Source: Piscicola geometra
Lineage: Eukaryota; Annelida; Clitellata; Hirudinida; Piscicolidae
Assembly (NCBI GenBank): GCA_943735955.1
Contig: OX030966.1
Coordinates: 3,243,011-3,307,010 of the forward strand
Direction of reading: 5' to 3'
Length of the DNA stretch: 64,000 nucleotides
The notes below the pieces were generated by a model. That model did not search any database. It was not told the origin of the DNA and worked only from the letters and a program-made list of their open reading frames with translations. Positions 62,801 to 64,000 of the stretch are shown piece by piece (position 1 is the first letter of the stretch; the number at the start of each line of letters is the position of its first letter). The translations under genes and the position numbers were made by a program.

Positions 62801-63699
62801 GCTGATGATGATGATGAGGATGATGATGATGATGACGATGCTGATGATGATACTGATGATGGTAATAATAAGAAAAATGATTATGATGTAGTGGTGATGG
62901 TGGTGCTTGTTGTGGTAATGATGATGTCTAAAAATAGTAAAAATTAGAAAATGATATAGAAATCATTATATAAAAAACAGGTTTTTAAAAATTTCAATTG
63001 CAAGCATACAATGGTTGTAACCATTTACTAAAAAGTTCTTTCCACGCCCCAAGGTTGGGACCATTTCAACGCGGAAGAGGTAGGTTTCAAGGAGTTGTAC
63101 GAGATGTACAAGTTGGTAACGGAGCAGATGGGACAAGAGGCGGTCATTGTCGATGCGGATGATCTTCTCAAACATCCTGGTTTGTGTGGTAGGAAGGAAG
63201 GGGGGGAAAGGGTGTATGGTTATGTTTTTGGATATTTCAATCAAGATCTGGATAAAAATTAATTTCAAAAGTTTTAGTTTTATAGTTGTGTTAGAGAGTT
63301 CTTAACATGTTGTTTTATATATTTTACACTCACATATAAAATTTTCTTCACCCAAACCTTCTCCACCAAAAAACCCTTTACCCCCCTTCACCAACTCCAC
63401 TACCACCTACAGAGACGATCTTCAGACTCTACTGCGACAAGGTCGGCATGGAGTTCGAAGATCGCATGCTGAACTGGGAAGACACTCCTCAAGACCTGTC
63501 CATCTTCCAGGAGTGGATGCCGTGGTTCGAGGGCTGTCTCACTTCCAAGACGTTCCAGCCATCGGCGACGAAGCTCAAATCGCCGATGATCGCACCGGAC
63601 CTGCCCCGGCATGTGCAGCGCGCCATCGATGAGAACATGAAGTTTTATCGAGAGATGTACGCGCTGAGGCTCAAGCCGAACACCCTGCAAGTGTCGTAG
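57343..63699 (+). CDS. P-loop sulfotransferase-domain protein, 268 aa, six exons
   Basis: Exons 57343-57441, 57810-57942, 58249-58293, 59117-59233, 63054-63179 and 63413-63699 join to one 807-nt frame; the first intron is phase 0 and the other four phase 1. The N-terminus has the nucleotide-binding P-loop of PAPS sulfotransferases (LWAVPRSISTAFFRA, residues 11-25). The 3'-phosphate site is FLLRDPSKSVYSLYK (109-123), with Arg112 and Ser120 eight apart as in cytosolic sulfotransferases. A later HFNAEEVGFKELYEMY helix and VIVDADDLLKHPE follow the order seen in the small soluble family sometimes annotated as branched-chain aminotransferase-like in plants. It should move sulfate from PAPS to an unknown acceptor. 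No signal peptide or membrane segment is visible, so a cytosolic enzyme is likely. Length is that of a complete single-domain member. Confidence 0.88.
57810..57942 (+). CDS. sulfotransferase exon 2
   Basis: Encodes residues 34-77 (VILEPYSKAYYFG...SQCEEPYA). The EPYSKAYYFG stretch matches the place of the acceptor-site strand EPF..AYY in this family. Acceptor CACCACAG after a long C/A-rich tract, donor GCAG/GTCCAC, phase 1. Confidence 0.88.
58249..58293 (+). CDS. sulfotransferase exon 3 (45 nt)
   Basis: A very small exon (EFETVFVKDMAYYLT) with acceptor TTTTCAACAG and donor ACTG/GTGCTT. The VFVKDMAYYL stretch matches the KDMA-containing strand of the family, and phases fit both neighbours exactly, which is why I accept it. 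Confidence 0.85.
58640..59115 (+). repeat. C-rich tandem repeats running into the exon 4 acceptor
   Basis: ACCATCCTCCAATCATCCTT-type units at 58640-58865 give way to a larger repeat at 58966-59115 in which CCACCCTTCCACCCACT recurs three times, the last copy ending in the splice acceptor of exon 4. Confidence 0.85.
59117..59233 (+). CDS. sulfotransferase exon 4 (3'-phosphate site)
   Basis: Encodes residues 93-131, including HTFLLRDPSKSVYSLYKMSL. Acceptor CCACTCAG, donor ACTG/GTGAGGGAGGG. The acceptor lies at the very end of a C-rich tandem repeat. Confidence 0.9.
59764..59912 (+). repeat. (ATC)n microsatellite
   Basis: ATC triplets with CTC and CGC variants. Confidence 0.9.
60630..62620. mobile_element. 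decayed hAT-superfamily DNA transposon with TIRs and 8-bp TSD
   Basis: The element runs 60638-62612 (1,975 bp). Left end CAGTGGCGCAACCAG and right end, read inverted, CAGAGGCGCAACCAG form terminal inverted repeats with one mismatch in 15. ATCATCAG at 60630-60637 and 62613-62620 is an exact 8-bp duplication. CAGNGGCG ends and 8-bp duplications define hAT elements. Because it sits inside an ATC microsatellite, part of the duplication could match by chance. Internal sequence holds a transposase relic (separate entry) and is otherwise AT-rich and broken. Confidence 0.85.
61140..61330 (+). pseudogene. hAT transposase C-terminal relic
   Basis: The plus strand reads LPVTS, a stop, then DAERAFSKLRPIKIRLR and a short Arg/Leu/Gln-rich stretch. 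A Ser/Thr-x-x-(A/S)ER-(A/S)FSxL-xxIK order is the signature of the hAT dimerisation domain, close to the ZMYM/KIAA1586-like branch. The internal TAG, further stops upstream (about 60960-61140) and lack of the N-terminal zinc finger and catalytic core show it is dead and internally deleted. Confidence 0.75.
62748..62925 (+). repeat. imperfect (GAT)n array
   Basis: GAT triplets with GCT, GAG and GAC variants, 130 bp upstream of exon 5's acceptor. Confidence 0.8.
63054..63179 (+). CDS. sulfotransferase exon 5
   Basis: Encodes residues 132-173 (GWDHFNAEEVGFKELYEMYK...DADDLLKHP). Acceptor CGCCCCAAG, donor CCTG/GTTTGT. Phase 1 at both ends. Confidence 0.88.
63180..63412 (+). other. sulfotransferase intron 5 with complementary ends
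   Basis: 233-nt intron. A G-rich block at 63197-63212 is complementary to a C-rich block at 63374-63389 at 15 of 16 positions (one G-A mismatch). The stem would start 17 nt after the donor and end 23 nt before the acceptor. Confidence 0.7.
63413..63699 (+). CDS. sulfotransferase exon 6 and stop
   Basis: Encodes residues 174-268, from ETIFRLYCDKVGMEFEDRML through a Trp-rich stretch (IFQEWMPWFEGC) to a final helix (AIDENMKFYREMYALRL). Acceptor CCACCTACAG; TAG at 63697-63699. GC-rich third positions contrast with the AT-rich flanks. Confidence 0.92.
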
Positions 63700-64000
63700 A
63701 AGATTGTGGTTTGGTTGTGGGAAAAGTGAAGAAGAAGTTGGGAGTCAGTAAATAGGAGAATTAAGTTTTAAATATTAAAGGTATGACTGATTAAAAAATT
63801 TGATTTTAATTATTTGAATATATGAATAATAATGATTTTTAAAATGAATAGAAAATATGAATAGAAAATGAATTTGAAATGGAAAAATTAAATCAAAAAA
63901 TTAGAAGGAATATATTTTTAGATGAGAAATATCAGAAGGGGAAGCAATGGAATTGTAGGAGAAAGAGATTCTGTAGTGCGATTTTAGAGTTAAGATCTAG
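63700..64000 (+). other. 3' flank of the sulfotransferase gene
   Basis: AT-rich with an ATTAAA at 63774-63779, 75 nt past the stop, which is a plausible polyadenylation signal. No further gene is visible before the window end. Confidence 0.5.

Larger units (their letters stand above)
59234..63053 (+). other. sulfotransferase intron 4 (3.8 kb)
   Basis: Starts with a G-rich tract (GTGAGGGAGGGAGGGGGAGG), then AT-rich DNA, an ATC array, a short GT array (59980-60055), the hAT relic and a GAT array. Nothing gene-like besides the transposon. Confidence 0.8.

Noticed and set aside
63400..63690. Minus-strand frame opposite sulfotransferase exon 6
   Set aside because: Antisense shadow of a GC-rich coding exon.

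Overview
This is a 64 kb window of an animal nuclear genome. It is AT-rich, its genes are split by GT-AG introns, and much of it is simple-sequence DNA: (AC)n, (ATC)n and (GGAT)n arrays plus several minisatellites. No bacterial or archaeal features are visible. The AT bias, GAT/CA/GGAT repeats and an SLC16-type transporter with mostly phase-1 introns would suit a lophotrochozoan invertebrate such as an annelid or mollusc. That placement is inference; the species cannot be read from the sequence. Most of the long open frames are translations of repeats, so I rebuilt genes from splice sites and reading-phase continuity.

Layout: (1) 1-381, the 3' end of an unidentified plus-strand gene. (2) 382-14134, intergenic AT-rich DNA with microsatellites. 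(3) 14135-35944, a plus-strand three-exon gene of 119 codons with two very long introns; no open frame track would show it because two exons are tiny and the last lacks an early ATG. (4) 35945-40540, intergenic, with a 1.28 kb terminal-inverted-repeat element and a 32-bp AT-rich minisatellite. (5) 40541-54548, minus strand, a complete SLC16/monocarboxylate-transporter-like MFS gene: ten coding exons, 598 aa, with a probable 5' noncoding exon ending at 56516. A tRNA-derived SINE with an (ATT)n tail lies in its 5' intron. (6) About 56.75-57.34 kb, a divergent 5' region. (7) 57343-63699, plus strand, a complete six-exon P-loop sulfotransferase-domain gene of 268 aa. Its fourth intron carries a decayed 1,975-bp hAT transposon with terminal inverted repeats, an 8-bp target duplication and a transposase C-terminal relic.

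The transporter and the sulfotransferase are head to head and may share a regulatory region; a functional link is not shown. The most unusual signal is in the introns. Several start G/GT-rich and end C/AC-rich. In the last sulfotransferase intron the two ends are complementary over 15 of 16 positions, so the pre-mRNA could fold to bring donor and acceptor together. I found no evidence for a new multi-gene system; the interest lies in gene structure, mobile elements and repeat architecture.
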